64,000 nucleotides of DNA. It comes from Enoplosus armatus (Eukaryota; Chordata; Actinopteri; Centrarchiformes; Enoplosidae). The translations under genes were made by a program, and so were the position numbers. The stretch is taken from positions 989,501 through 1,053,500 of the forward strand of contig NC_092191.1 in NCBI RefSeq assembly GCF_043641665.1, written 5' to 3'. The notes beneath the pieces were generated by a model that ran no database searches, had not been told where the DNA came from, and saw only the letters and a program-made list of their open reading frames with translations. Below, piece after piece: positions 37,736 to 50,300 of the stretch (positions are counted from its first letter, which is position 1; each line of letters starts with the position of its first letter).

Positions 37736-39111
37736 TTCACACCATCAGTTCACTTCCTGTCAGTCCACTGATCCATTAACGGACTGATTCAGCTGGACTT
37801 AATAAACAGTTTAATAACAAAACATCATGTTTTATAAACGCTTCATGCTTTAGTCTGTAAAGTCACTGAAACTGACCCGATGCCAGTCTGGTCTGTGGAG
37901 TTAGTTCGTTAGCCGCGGGCTACAGCTTGAGCCGTAGCTCAGCTTGTATTTCCATCAGTGATGCTGCTCATTAGTGGGAGCGGATGTGCGTTGTTCTCAT
38001 TCAAAATACAGAACAGCGACGCAACACTAACAAGTGGCTGAAAGCACCTTAAAATACTACAGTACCCATGAGCCTCAGTGGCTGTTGCTATGGAGACAAC
38101 TCCAGCTGTGAAATCAGAATTTTAGCCTACTGTTAAAATAAACTTTAACTTTAAAGATACTGGTTTTGGAAATAATCTCTAATCGACTGGACTGGAACTT
38201 CAAACCTCCCCCCCGGCAAATCTGTCCACTGCTCAGCTTTCATTCCCTGTGTCTTTAAATACACAGCATGAGACCCTGTGAGGGTCCAGAGGTGCCCTCA
38301 GTTCTTCTGGTCCAGGTGGAAATTATACCTTCAGAGCTCAAATGAGACCAAAAAGTTTCAGTTTTGAACTTGAAATATTTGTTCATATTCAGACATTTTC
38401 AGTAAAGTTTGTAGAGTTTTCTCACTGCTATGAAACCTCAAACACGAAACATCCAGACTGTAAACTACTTTCAATATTCCTAAACTTCAGATTAACTTCA
38501 GATTCTGGCAGTTATTTTTCTCTTTATGAGAGTAAATCATAGTATGGACTACCACTCATAACCATCACCGGAAACTGCAGAGAGATTTGTTCCAACACAT
38601 TTGACTCGAACGGGTTTCCCCCTTTATTACTCAAATCTCTACGGTTTTACATGATGGTTCAGTGTTTCTATAAACGCAGCAGTTTGTTCCAGTAATGTAA
38701 CCAAAGTCATTCATTCCTGCAAAGTACAGGAAGCTAAAAGCTAAATAGCAGCTCATGCTAACGTATTGATAAAACGTTAATAAATGTATATGTGACACAT
38801 GAAGGCAGTCAAACTGCTAAACACAGTGAAAGCTTTCTTTATCCTCTGATGAAGGCCACATGATGTGGCTGAAAGCTCCTGAATCTTTTTGTCAAACTAA
38901 ATATTTATGATAACAAGTTTGTTTCTGTCTGTTAACACACATTTTAAACCTGATAAATTCTACTATCAATATGTAATCAATCAAACCTTGTGGTGTCAGA
39001 CTGGAGCAGATCTGATTTTAGTAAAGAGACATTTTCTCCTCCGTCGCTGTCTCCCTCACACATTATCATCTGTCTCTGTCTCCGTCTCTGAAGCAGCCAT
39101 ATATACTTACA

Positions 39112-39114
<3 letters not shown>

Positions 39115-39146
<32 letters not shown>
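39115..39146 (+). repeat. (AT)n microsatellite
   Basis: An AT run of about 32 bases, self-complementary and able to extrude as a cruciform. Confidence 0.93.
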
Positions 39147-39149
<3 letters not shown>

Positions 39150-39422
39150 CTTGTTATATATAGACTCCGGCCTGTCATCAGTTTGCTGTGTAACTCTATA
39201 TCTCAGAGTGAAGCCGAGCCCGACTCCCTGCTCCTCTACAGCTTCACGCTTCCCTTCAACTTTCTCTGAAGAAACTTTATTGATCTCTGTGGAGGAACTG
39301 GAAGCAGCAAAGCAGACAATATAAAAACCTGCAAAACATTAGACATTTCAAAATGAAGTGCGAGACGAAACATTTGGTTTGTCAGCTCTTGGTTTTCAGC
39401 CGTGCTCGTGGCCTGACTCACG

Positions 39423-39522
39423 TTCAGACCTTCATGGTCCCCTCAGGATGAACTGTCGTAACTCTGGTGATCCTCTGACTCTTCATCAGCGCCACCATCA
39501 GGTCGACATGTTCATGTGTCCA
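39423..39522 (-). repeat. Dispersed repeat, right arm of a long-range inverted pair
   Basis: Reverse complement of 34561-34660 with about four mismatches in 100 bases. GCTAGC/GTTAGC-rich repeat sequence follows to about 39730. Confidence 0.85.
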
Positions 39523-41039
39523 ATATGACCAAAAACCTGCAGAACTGATGACATTCATCAGCCTCAGCTGGCCTCCGTGCTTACTGCTAATTAGCTCCTG
39601 TTAGCATGCTGACACGCTACGCTAAGACGGTGAACATGTTAAACATTATAGCTGCTAAATATCAGCGTGTCTTTATTAGCATTGTCATTGTGAGCATGTT
39701 AGCATTTAGCTGCTAGCATGGCTGTAGACTGTCAGAGGGTCTGAGGGCAGCTGAACCTTTAAACCTTTTAGCCTGGCTTTTGATAAATGTTTTATGAATT
39801 ATTTAATTGCTTTTTTTTTTATCATTGTTTTAAATGATGTTGTTGCCTTTTAATCTCATTTATCTGATATCGTTGTTTCATATTTTTCACGTGTGTTATT
39901 TTCCAGTCGTTTTACTGTTCTGTGATCAGCTTGTCCGTCACCTGTAGAGCACTCTGAATTGCACTAACCTGTATGTAAATAAAGTTTGATTGATTACCCT
40001 TCAGTTGTGTTGCTTTGGTTGTACTGGGAAGCTCCCTGGCCCCGACCTACTTGGATCCAGATACTGTACATCCAGTATGTTTCTAGAGTTAGTCTAGATT
40101 TAATCGAGTCAGCCTGCAGCTCATACTGTCACCGTAAAAAGACAAGGCGTTTGAACATTTGTCTTTCTGTCTTTGGTTTCTGATTTAAATCAAAATGTTA
40201 CCAGTTTATTTAAGTCCAGAGGTCAGAGGCTCCTTTTCAGAGCCAGCAGGCAGTTCCCGGGTTCCCTGAATGCAGCATTTCTCTGACAGGATTGTGAAAC
40301 TCTGTGATCCTCAGCCTGCTGCCTCAGGATTTGATCTTCCTCCCTTTTTAAAACATGCAACATGTTCTGTGGTGGAAAGTTACTACATGGGTTAACTTAG
40401 GTATTATCTAAGTATTTTGACATACTAGGAGGAAATACTGCACTTTCACTCCATCTTTTGTAACTAATTACTTTGCATATTCACCTTTTTGATTCCCTCT
40501 GACTGGTCCTTTGTTGCATGTCATTCACTTCACTTCCTGTCATCGCTCCACTCGCAAATCTCCAATAAAGGCTTAAAATCTTTTCCATATTTGATCAATC
40601 TATATGCATTGATACAGAGTAAGATATCAATCAGTATAAAGCAGTTAAAATGATTTCCACTGTGACCACTACAATATTTGCTTAAATGTTAATGCAGTTA
40701 AAAACTTTGGAAGGAGGAAGGAACTTTAACTGCTGATACTCTGAGTATGTTTTGCAGCTAATACTTACTTTTGTACTCAGTATGTATTTTGAAGTATAGC
40801 TTTCACTTTAAATGTTTTTACAATATGTTTTTGCTTCGTTTACTTTATTAAAAGTTGTGAATAGTTCTTTCTTTGTGTTGAAGTTACGTAATGACTGCCC
40901 TGCTGGAGCACCAGTTATGTCAGAACAGGAGGACTGCCTGAACCCTCTGCTCCTCCTCAATTTTAGAGGTGGTTTGATGGAGGAGGTGTCCCATTCCGCC
41001 TCCACTCCAGTGGGCGGGGTCAGCGTCTACTTTGACACG

Positions 41040-41350
41040 CTCTGATTGGCCACGGCTCGTGTCACTCAGGGGTTAAGCCGCAGGTAATTGGTCAGCGGAG
41101 TTCCCCTGATCTCCTCCTCAACTTCACGGCGTCCATCTGAGACTCGGGTCCGACTCGGTGGCAACTGTCGTGTGGCGCACTTGTCTAACTTCGTCCGGTG
41201 TCAAAAGCAGACCTACCGGAGGGAGTTACCGGCGCGGTTTCACAGCTCATCCCGGTGGAAGTTTGTTACACGAGGCAACTGAGCCTAAAAAAAGACCGGA
41301 TCTGAAACTTTTTCCACCTCAGAAGACAGTTTGGAAAAGAAAAAAGAAAA
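41040..41350 (+). promoter_or_regulatory. rtn4: rtn4 long-isoform promoter and 5' UTR
   Basis: Two inverted CCAAT boxes (GATTGG at 41044-41049 and AATTGG at 41086-41091) precede a CpG-rich stretch (ACTCGGGTCCGACTCGGTGG near 41142) and then the ATG at 41351 in an A-rich context, AAAAATGGC. No TATA box is evident. The transcription start is not defined by sequence alone. Confidence 0.55.
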
Positions 41351-44300
41351 ATGGCAGACAGCGTGGAGCCGCAAGTCTCTTCCACCACTCCTCTGTTCAG
41401 TGACGAGGTGCACCACTACCAGGCCGAGCCGGACTCCGAGCTGGACAAGCCCAAACAAGACCTCTTCAGCATGGATGATATTGTGGACTTGGTCGGCGGG
41501 GCTCAGGACGCCCTGGAGCGGCACATAGCTGAAGATGGGGCGCCACACGAGTTCACAGAAAGTTCCTTCGCTCCTCCAGAGGAGCTAGTAACGTTACCAG
41601 AGCCTGTCCACGTAACGGAACCGGTGTCGGTGCCAGAGGTAAAGGAACCGGAGCCTGAGGTAGAGACGGCCATCCCAGACTCCACCAGCTTTTCTTTTGT
41701 TCCTGAGACCCCTTTAATTGCCCTGGAGCCTGAAGTTGTCGCCCCCAAAGTCGAACCGGAGAGCACAGACATCGTGCCGGAGCCACAGGTTGCCCCCGAG
41801 CCAGAACCTGCCCCAAAGAGCGACGCCCTCCCAGTGGCTGAACCCCGGAAAGCAGCCCCAGCCCCCGCAGAGGCAGCAGAGCAACCTGCGGTGACAGAGG
41901 AACCACCGGCTCCAGCATCTTGTGAGTATCTCAACCGGAAAATTACGACAAATTAATGTGGAGGCCAGTTTTTAGCAAATGAAGCAGATAAATAAGAATA
42001 TTTCTTGCCTTCACATGAGAGAAATGTGTCTAAACGGGCGTCTTTAACGGTATTTTTCCATCTTACCGGTTTAACGTTTCTGTACAGCTGAACGAGGTTA
42101 GCATTGTGTGCTTGTCCAGACGCCGACATGGAGATAAGTAAGTGGGTTAAGCGCTACCTTTGTCGGTTTAACCAGCTTTGTTCACCAGTTTACGTTAAAT
42201 CACATTATAATGTGGTGATTTTGTCCAGACTGTTCACATCTGTGCGGTCCAGTCACGGTGAGGTTAGCCGGTTAGCGGGCTAGTGATGCTACCCTGAGGG
42301 GAGCGGGTGGTCTTTCATCAGTAAGCCGACCTGCTGTTTGACAGTTGGGTGTAGATGGATGGGTGAACCTCACTTTCAACCAGACGAGTATCTGCGGTTT
42401 TAGAAACGAAGCCATGTTCGCTCTTTTTTGCAGAGGTGGCCGCTGAATGAGCTAGCAGGTTAGCCCAGGTTAGCCCAGGTTAGCTCGGGGTTCGCTGTGT
42501 TGCAGAGATGCGGCCCACCTGTTTTGACAAATAAACGGCAGGAAGCATAATGTGAGCTGTTGCCTGGATGAGCTGGCACTATTGCACCATTTAGACTTCC
42601 GCGATGTCTCAACACATTGCTCCATTAAACTACCGTCAGCCACGCACGTTTCAAACATTCTACGGGAATATATTTGATTTATTTCACCGTTATAGATGTC
42701 ATTATTGTGTCAGACAGAGCAGCGCCCATCTGCTCGCTGCCTCTACCCGCTGCGTGCCGCTGTTGCTAACGGTAGTTGCTAACATAGTTCCATTATCGGA
42801 CGCGCTTTTCTTGGCTTTTGTTAGTACAACCACAAACAAAAAAGAAGAAAACAGCGCTGTAAGGCTATCAGGTGTCCGGTCCATATCATTTCCATGTAAT
42901 ACAAAGCTCAAGACCAGGGCTAACACGCCCGATGGTGTGAGGTTTCTCTTGTCCGGTGTCGGTTATCAGCAATCGGGTTGACTTCAGTGCTCCGACGTAA
43001 GCTAACGCTATAACGAAATAGTTTATAATCTGAAACCTGGTCATTTGAAGAACAATAATGATGAGACTGAGTGAGATCGATCTGGCGGAAGAAAATAAGT
43101 GACAAGCATGTTGTCCGATAATGGAAGCACTGTTAGCACAGGACTGTGTCAGAGATTAGTCACAACAAAGGAATCCGCTCTGCGTCCACTCCCTGTCGGC
43201 CTCCCAGCATTATTACCAGACTCATTTAAACGCCTTAAATCACTGTTGTATTTTTTTTATTCTGTTGCCGGCCTGTTTTTAGTCATTAAACCCCCCCCCC
43301 CCACACACACACACCCCACCCCCCCATCTCCACCCCAACCAACACCCCAAATCCGGAAAACAATTCAGTCAGAGAGGCCTGGAGCCTCCTGTGTCCCCTT
43401 TTTAACTGCTATCACTGGTCTGGATGCTGTGGAAGTGGCCTTTTTGTAATGTTTGGACTGACGGTCTAATTCAGGAAGTGTGTATTCTGAGCTGCTGCTG
43501 CTGTTGTTGTTTATTAGGATGTGGCAGATAGCAGGTAAACAGGCCTGTCTGCCTCCTCGTGCATGGGGAGCAGAGAGGCAGGGTGGGGCTGCTTGGCAAG
43601 GCCACTGATGGAGGTGGATAAACCACAAGCTCCAGTTAAAGCAGCACAGTCACCAGTCTGAAAGTATATGAACATGTATGAAATCTGAAAAACATTTTTT
43701 TAAGGATAATTAGTTCTGACTGAGTTTTCTTTTTTTAATGTGGTCTTTATCGTTCTCATACCTTTTTCTCTGCCTTGCTAAGGGTTCTCTGATTGGGTTA
43801 TATATGATTTTAGATATGATCTTTCCTTGTCTATCCATACTAGGTTGTGCACAAATCAGAGGATAACAAGTCAAGAAGTGTCAACATGAGATGTGAAAGC
43901 TGCATTCATCGTCGTTCATTTATCGGTTCATAAAACAATTTGTCGATCCCTAAAAGAAATGAATTGGCAAATATTTTCATAATAAATTACTCATTTACGT
44001 CATTTTCTAAAAGCAAAATTATTAATTGATATAAATAACCGTTTGTCGCAGCCCTAGTGAAATTAGTTTTGGTATCGGTGCTGAAACTTGGGTCTGGTTT
44101 TGGCACTAGCATCGTAACGTGTCCCATCGTCTGTGGCCAGATATCACCCCTCCCTTTTCTTCACTCCATCAAGAGTCCTACTGTGACTTTACACCACAAA
44201 GATTCACGTTGTCACCTTAAAAAGGTGTTAGAAGTGAGTTTGCGTCGCTCCCTCCAGACGGCGTGACTGACAGGCTGGGTAATCGTCCGGGGCTCGGCGA

Positions 44301-47300
44301 TCTTTGCCGGCCTACATCTTATTTTTGGGTCACCTACATCCGTCAGTGTGTGTTTGTGAAGAGCTTGTGATGTGGTCAGGTGGATTAGATGGAGAGGGGA
44401 GATGTCAGACACACAGTCACAGAGGCTTAAGGCTCAGTGCGTGTGCTGTCCAGTGTTGTTGTTGGTTGTCTCTGTATCCTGGTGAAGGCTGGACATAAGT
44501 GGGGTTAAGTGCTTTAGCTTCAGACCCCTCCACCCAAAGCAACGACACCAGCTTTCTCTCTGTTGTTTTTACTCTGCCAACACGGCAGCTGGCTTTCAGT
44601 CTAGAAGGGAGTCATGCTCCTAAATATGATGAGAAGCACATGTTAATCTGTTTCAAATCTCTTATCGCTGTGAAAAGCACAGATTTCAGAGCTGCCTAGT
44701 GAAACACGATCCGGTTGTGCTGATTCATCACAGTGATTCTGATTTCTGGGTGCTTTCTTTTGGTCATATTGTACGTTGAATATCTTTGGGTTTTGGACTA
44801 GTCTTGTTGGACAAAACAAGGAAGACGTCACTTTGGGCAGCCAGAAACATTTTTGATACCTGACGTTTTCTATAAACCCTTTTATTTCATTAACAAAGGA
44901 AGACAAAGTTCTCAAATGTGCCTGAACAAGCAGTTTTCCCAGATCTTGTCTTTGACATAGTTTCCTGTGTCTGTGAAGGTTCTGTGCTAACATTGGCTAG
45001 CCTGTTAGCATGTTGGGACCAAAGTCAATCAAATCCCAACATAGTTGTTTGTGTTTGCGCCTAATTTAAGACCAATAACGATATCTGATAATATATCTGC
45101 TGATATTTGGTTTTTAACGAATGCAAACAAATCAAATCAGGTTATTAAATCGCAGATACATTTTAAAGTGTATGTAATGGACCTCAAACTCATTTCTTGT
45201 TACTTATTGATTGACAGTTGAAACTGATTCATCTATGATAAGATAAACTCATGATGATAATATCTGCTGTGCGGATGCTTTCAGACATTAATCTCACGTC
45301 TGTGTGTTCAATACAGAGCAGGAGTTAGGGCCAGTGGTTAGCCTAGCTTAGCATAAAGACTGGAAGCAGGGGGAAACCGCTAGCCTGGCTCTGTCCACAG
45401 TTGCATGATGGAGGTTGAGATTATACATCATATTACCATCCTGCTCTGCCACGTTTCACCGTGAACAGATGTCTCTCTCTCTCACGTAAATCATACAGGT
45501 CATGTCAGCAGTTCAGTCGCTACAACATGCAGTTAGCATTGGTTTGTTTCAGCTGGAGGTCAGTTTCCCTCTCACTCTGTGTCCTCTCTCTGCAGACAGG
45601 AACAGAACTAAATGTAACATTTAGAGAACAGAAGGTTCTGGTTTTGGGTGCTTCCCCCCCCCAGAACTGCTGAATGTTGGAGGAGCCTTCAGCCTTCAGA
45701 CACACATCTATTTAGTGGCTTTTTGCAGAATTACATAACTGTTGGTTTTGTAGATGGGAGACTGCAGCAGAGACAGTGAAATCTGTTGTCACTGCAGATA
45801 TTCTGTTGTCTGCCTCACTAACCTGCTCTGGTTAACTGTTAACTTTGCTCAAGTTTCACCTTCCAGAGATAAGAGGTAGAGAGTCATGTTACACGCTTCT
45901 GGACTTGCGTGTATTTTAAACCGACTCGTACATTGAGTTCTTTATTTTACAAGATGGCAGCAGGTGAGTCTTTGGCCTGAAGTCATATGTCAGTGTCAGG
46001 CTGTGAGGCGTTCCTCGACATACTTATAGATCAAGGCGGAGACGCATTCCTCAGCGTGGCAGCAATAAGATATTTATCACATGATGGCAAATGTACACAC
46101 AGTCAGATATGTCTTCACACATGTAAAACAAGACTAAACTAATGCCGGACTTCAGCTGCAGTTTTGTTACAGTTGCTCATACTAGCGAGCGTCTATCACT
46201 GTACTGTCGTGCTCTCAGTGAGGACGCACGATTAGACTGAAAGTGAAGTGATCTCCTCTGATGTGTGTCAGCTGTAACCAGACCAGGACCACAGTGAGCT
46301 GAGCCGAACCTCGGGTTACCCAGACTGGACATCCAGCCCCGACCTCTCCACTTCCAGCTGATCTTTGCCCCCTCATGTCAAAGGACTTGGGTGGCTGTTA
46401 TTTGCAGCATGTCGAGCAGAGAGCAGGTGCAGTTAGCTAGTTAGTTCTTACAGGTTTTATAGGTTTGTTCAGCAGCTTGGAGGACCCTTCATCCACCTTG
46501 AAGCTGAGAGGTAACCGTAGAGCTTCAGACCATCCTCTTCATGCCATCTTTCTGAATTTACGCTAACCATTGTTGTAGCCTGATAATTCATTTCTTTTCA
46601 CTTAATTATTCGGTCTGAAATCGTTCTCATGTTTCCTGTTTGGGAGGGGGACCCTAACCAACCAGTAGAGAGGGATACATCCGTCACAGAAGCTTTAAGA
46701 CTTGTTATTTCTGTAGGGCAACTTACAACGACCCGTCATTCTCAATCGTCTCCATTTTACATGTTGCATGATGTTCCTGTTCTTAGCCCCGCCTAAAAAG
46801 CCCTCATTGTCTTTTCAACTTTAACAGCCACGAGAACACCACCAGACCTGTTATCACTGAAATCTGAGAGGTACGCCATGGCCAGCAGGTTTTAATATGG
46901 GCTACAGTCCCAACATCATTCAAAATCCAGTTTCATGCAAATATAGGCAGGCATTTTATTATTCACCAAATATTTTAATATTCTAAAAGTTTCTGTCAAG
47001 CTGGAAAAGATCAGATTTGAATTTAAACCTTAAGCAAAGGTTAGGTTGTTAGCCTCCTTCTGGATGTTTAGTTGGCTGGTAAAAAGGTAGAGTGGCAACT
47101 CATTTCTGAAACTGATCAGCAAATATGACCCACATTTCAAAGGCCTCAGCCGCCTGCTGCAGGGTTTAAGTGGCCGTTCTTCTCAGCTATGTTTAGGGTG
47201 GCATGTGATGTTCAGTCTAATCTGGTTACATTTGCTCATGATGGCCCAGCCACTACTGAATGTAGTCTGCCCTCCAGTAACATGCATATGTTCACTATAG

Positions 47301-50300
47301 ATGAGTGGAGTCAACAGTTAAATTGCATCCTGAATTTGTGCTTTACAACCTTTTTGTTTCCAGACTCTCAAACATATAGAGGCACACTTGTGACTTCCTC
47401 GCAAAGAAGAAACGTCTGGATACCAGCATCAGTACAGATGTGACCATTAAGTTTGTTCAGAGGCAGCCAGTCACGTTCACACTTCACTTAAAAACTTCGA
47501 TGAACAGGACAGCACTTTCCTGGAGAGAGATTTGGATCCTGTTGGTTCCCTTTGAATCTCATGCTGAATGAGTTTACAACCCGCTGCTGTAGTTTAATGT
47601 TAAATGTGTCTCATTGGTTCCATCCTGCAGGTCTTCTTCATGGCTGGAAGCTAAAGCTCGACAGCAGAGGTAACCAAACCAAACGGCCTAATATGAAGAA
47701 TCATTTTGGCCTAATGATGATCAGATTATAAAATCAGTATGAATTTGTATCACAAACTGATTCTCTTGATCTACGTTATGCCAATAAATCTGATAATCAA
47801 CCTGAGATGCACCGCTGCTTCTGATTTCTGCAGATTTCTGATCGTCAAAGTTTGATTTATGTCTTTCACACTCATAATGATGAAACCATAGACTGTATAT
47901 AAAGATGGACGACATGACAGGCTGGCTGCAGTATAGGTCATAAACCCCGCCCCCTCCATGTTAGTGGATGGGACATGGGCCAAACTAAAAAATCACGCAC
48001 ACGTCAAATACATTTTTTCCAAAGATGGTTTCTGTCATTTCAGGTCATTCTTATCAGCTGATGTTTGTGTGTTCGGTTTAATTAGTTATTTAATGCTATA
48101 AAACAGGGAGAAACGTCATGATTGACAGCTGAGTCCGTGGTGGAGATGTGTCGGCCATCTTTATATACAGTCTGTGGTGGAGACCTGTCGGCCATCTTTA
48201 TATACAGTCTGTGGAGACGCGTCGGCCATCTTTATATACAGTCTGTGCTGGAGATGCGTCGGCCATCTTTATATACAGTCTGTGGAGACGCGTCGGCCAT
48301 CTTTATAAACAGTCTGTGGTGGAGACCCGTCGGCCATCTTTATATACAGTCTGTGGTGGAGACCCGTCGGCCATCTTTATATACAGTCTGTGGTGGAGAT
48401 GCGTCGACCATCTTTATATACAGTCTGTGGAGACGCGTCGGCCATCTTTATAAACAGTCTGTGGAGACCTGTCGGCCATCTTTATATACAGTCTGTGGTG
48501 GAGATGTGTCGGCCATCTTTATAAACAGTCTGTGGTGGAGACCCGTCGGCCATCTTTATAAACAGTCTGGAGACCCGTCGGCCATCTTTATATACAGTCT
48601 GTGGTGGAGATGTGTCGGCCATCTTTATATACAGTCTGTGGTGGAGACCCGTCGGCCATCTTTATATACAGTCTGTGGTGGAGACCCGTCGGCCATCTTT
48701 ATATACAGTCTGTGGTGGAGATGTGTCGGCCATCTTTATAAACAGTCTGTGGTGGAGACCCGTCGGCCATCTTTATAAACAGTCTGTGGTGGAGACCCGT
48801 CGGCCATCTTTATAAACAGTCTGGAGACCCGTCGGCCATCTTTATATACAGTCTGTGGAGATGTCGGCCATCTTTATACACAGTCTGGATGAAACCTCCT
48901 GTGGTGTGTTAGGACTGACTCTAGATGATAAGGTTTGAGCTGAAGAACATTTTGAGCTGAAGAACATTAACATGCAGATGCATGTTAATGTTCTTGATTA
49001 CATTTAACGGTTGTTAACCGGAGGAGTGTATATGTGGGAGCTGCTTAATGCAAACAGAACCTTCTTCAGTGCCTTGCTTAAGAGCACTTCCCCGCTGCTT
49101 GTCACTTTTTACAATATCTTGATCTGTCACTTTTTGTGTTTGATGGAGGGGAGATTACGCTAGAGATCATTTGTTATTTGAATTAGCACCATTAAAAGTC
49201 GCTGAATTAGCTATTAGCAGCTTCTGTTTGCCATGGATGTACAGACGGTTATTACTGGATTACTTTAATACTGAATAAAACTTCTTTCATTCAAGTTCTG
49301 CAGTTATGAGGGCATTTCTTTTCCTACGATTTTTTAACACATAATTTAAGTAGTTATTTATGGATTTCTGGAGTTTTGAGAAGCATAATTTTCCTTTGTT
49401 CATGAACCTTTATCCTCCTGCGGCCTCTCACTTTGACTACCTGGTTTGTCTGTTAGTAAAATATGATTGAGTTCATTTGGTTAAAGAACCAGAAACAGCC
49501 TGTTTCCAGAATGCTTTCCTTAATTTCATTCAGCCTAATTTGACTTTATAAGCCATCTGCTTTTTGAACCAACACGAGCTCAGAATGAAGTTTCTTCATG
49601 TTGGCGTGTCAGAATGTGCTGTAGCTGTGTGACAGCTGAAGCTTTGAACGCATTTGTTGCACATTATTTTGATCATTTACGTTTCCTGTGTTGCCCTCCT
49701 GTCAGTATCACAATCCTCTGAACACGATCACTTCCTGCTGATCAGAGGGAGATACTTCATGTTTCTGCAGCCTCTCTGTATGCCGTCAGGCTGCTTTTTG
49801 CTGAGTAAGAAATGTAAACATACAGATTCTCTTTCAACATCTCTTTAAAAAGTATTGAGGTTTGATAGCCAGCCTTAGCTTTGTGCTAACTGGCTTCAGT
49901 TTCAGTAATTTTGAAAGTGGGTTAAGAATACCCTGCGGGCACCCGCGTGTCCCCCTTTTGGTTTTCCTTAACTACCCTGATGTAACACTCAGAAGCTGTA
50001 ATTAAGACGCCCCAGCTGAGAATTCCTGACGTGTGCCGTTATGTTAGTTGAGACTTTGGTCATTTGTAATGAAGCTGATATTTGTCACTTCTCCGGGTCT
50101 TTCTCTTCTGGGCTAACATACTGACTGAAGTCACTTTCTGCTGCTTTCTCTTGTTTCTTCCACAGATGTACCTTCTCCTTCTAAACCTCAGCCTCATCCT
50201 CTGATGCAATTCCCTACAGGCAAGTTCTCTCTGTCGCTGTGTTTCCCCGTCCTTGTCATTTATTTTCTTCCACCACTTCTTTAGTTCACTTCCCCCCCGT

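Larger units (their letters stand above)
32730..41039. other. Intergenic region between clhc1 and rtn4
   Basis: About 8.3 kb without a recognisable exon on either strand. It consists of (TAA)n at 32988-33016, R2 copies (about 33355-33445, 36462-36893, 37275-37345, 40370-40800), R1 words (about 35186-35330, 37535-37735), microsatellites, a long CAGA-type array, and an inverted pair of 100-bp repeats (34561 and 39423). A TCCTCCTGTGTCTG tandem repeat sits at about 37360-37445. Confidence 0.75.
41922..50165 (+). other. rtn4: rtn4 intron 1 (8.2 kb)
   Basis: Donor T|GTGAGT, acceptor CTTCCACAG. The first kilobase is CpG-bearing and rich in GTTAGC words. It contains CA/C-rich sequence at 43268-43330, R1 and hairpin-MITE relatives (44775, 45333), one candidate 39-base microexon (47631), a MITE (47890-48173) and the minisatellite derived from it (48141-48893). 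Confidence 0.8.

Noticed and set aside
42604..42981. 125-codon open frame in rtn4 intron 1
   Set aside because: No splice signals in matching phase, no family resemblance, and codon use is not like the neighbouring exons.
48122..48778. 218-codon open frame with repeats of GHLYIQSV and RRPSLYTVC
   Set aside because: It is the translated minisatellite; unit length varies so the frame changes along the array, and there is no gene-like start, splice pattern or family.
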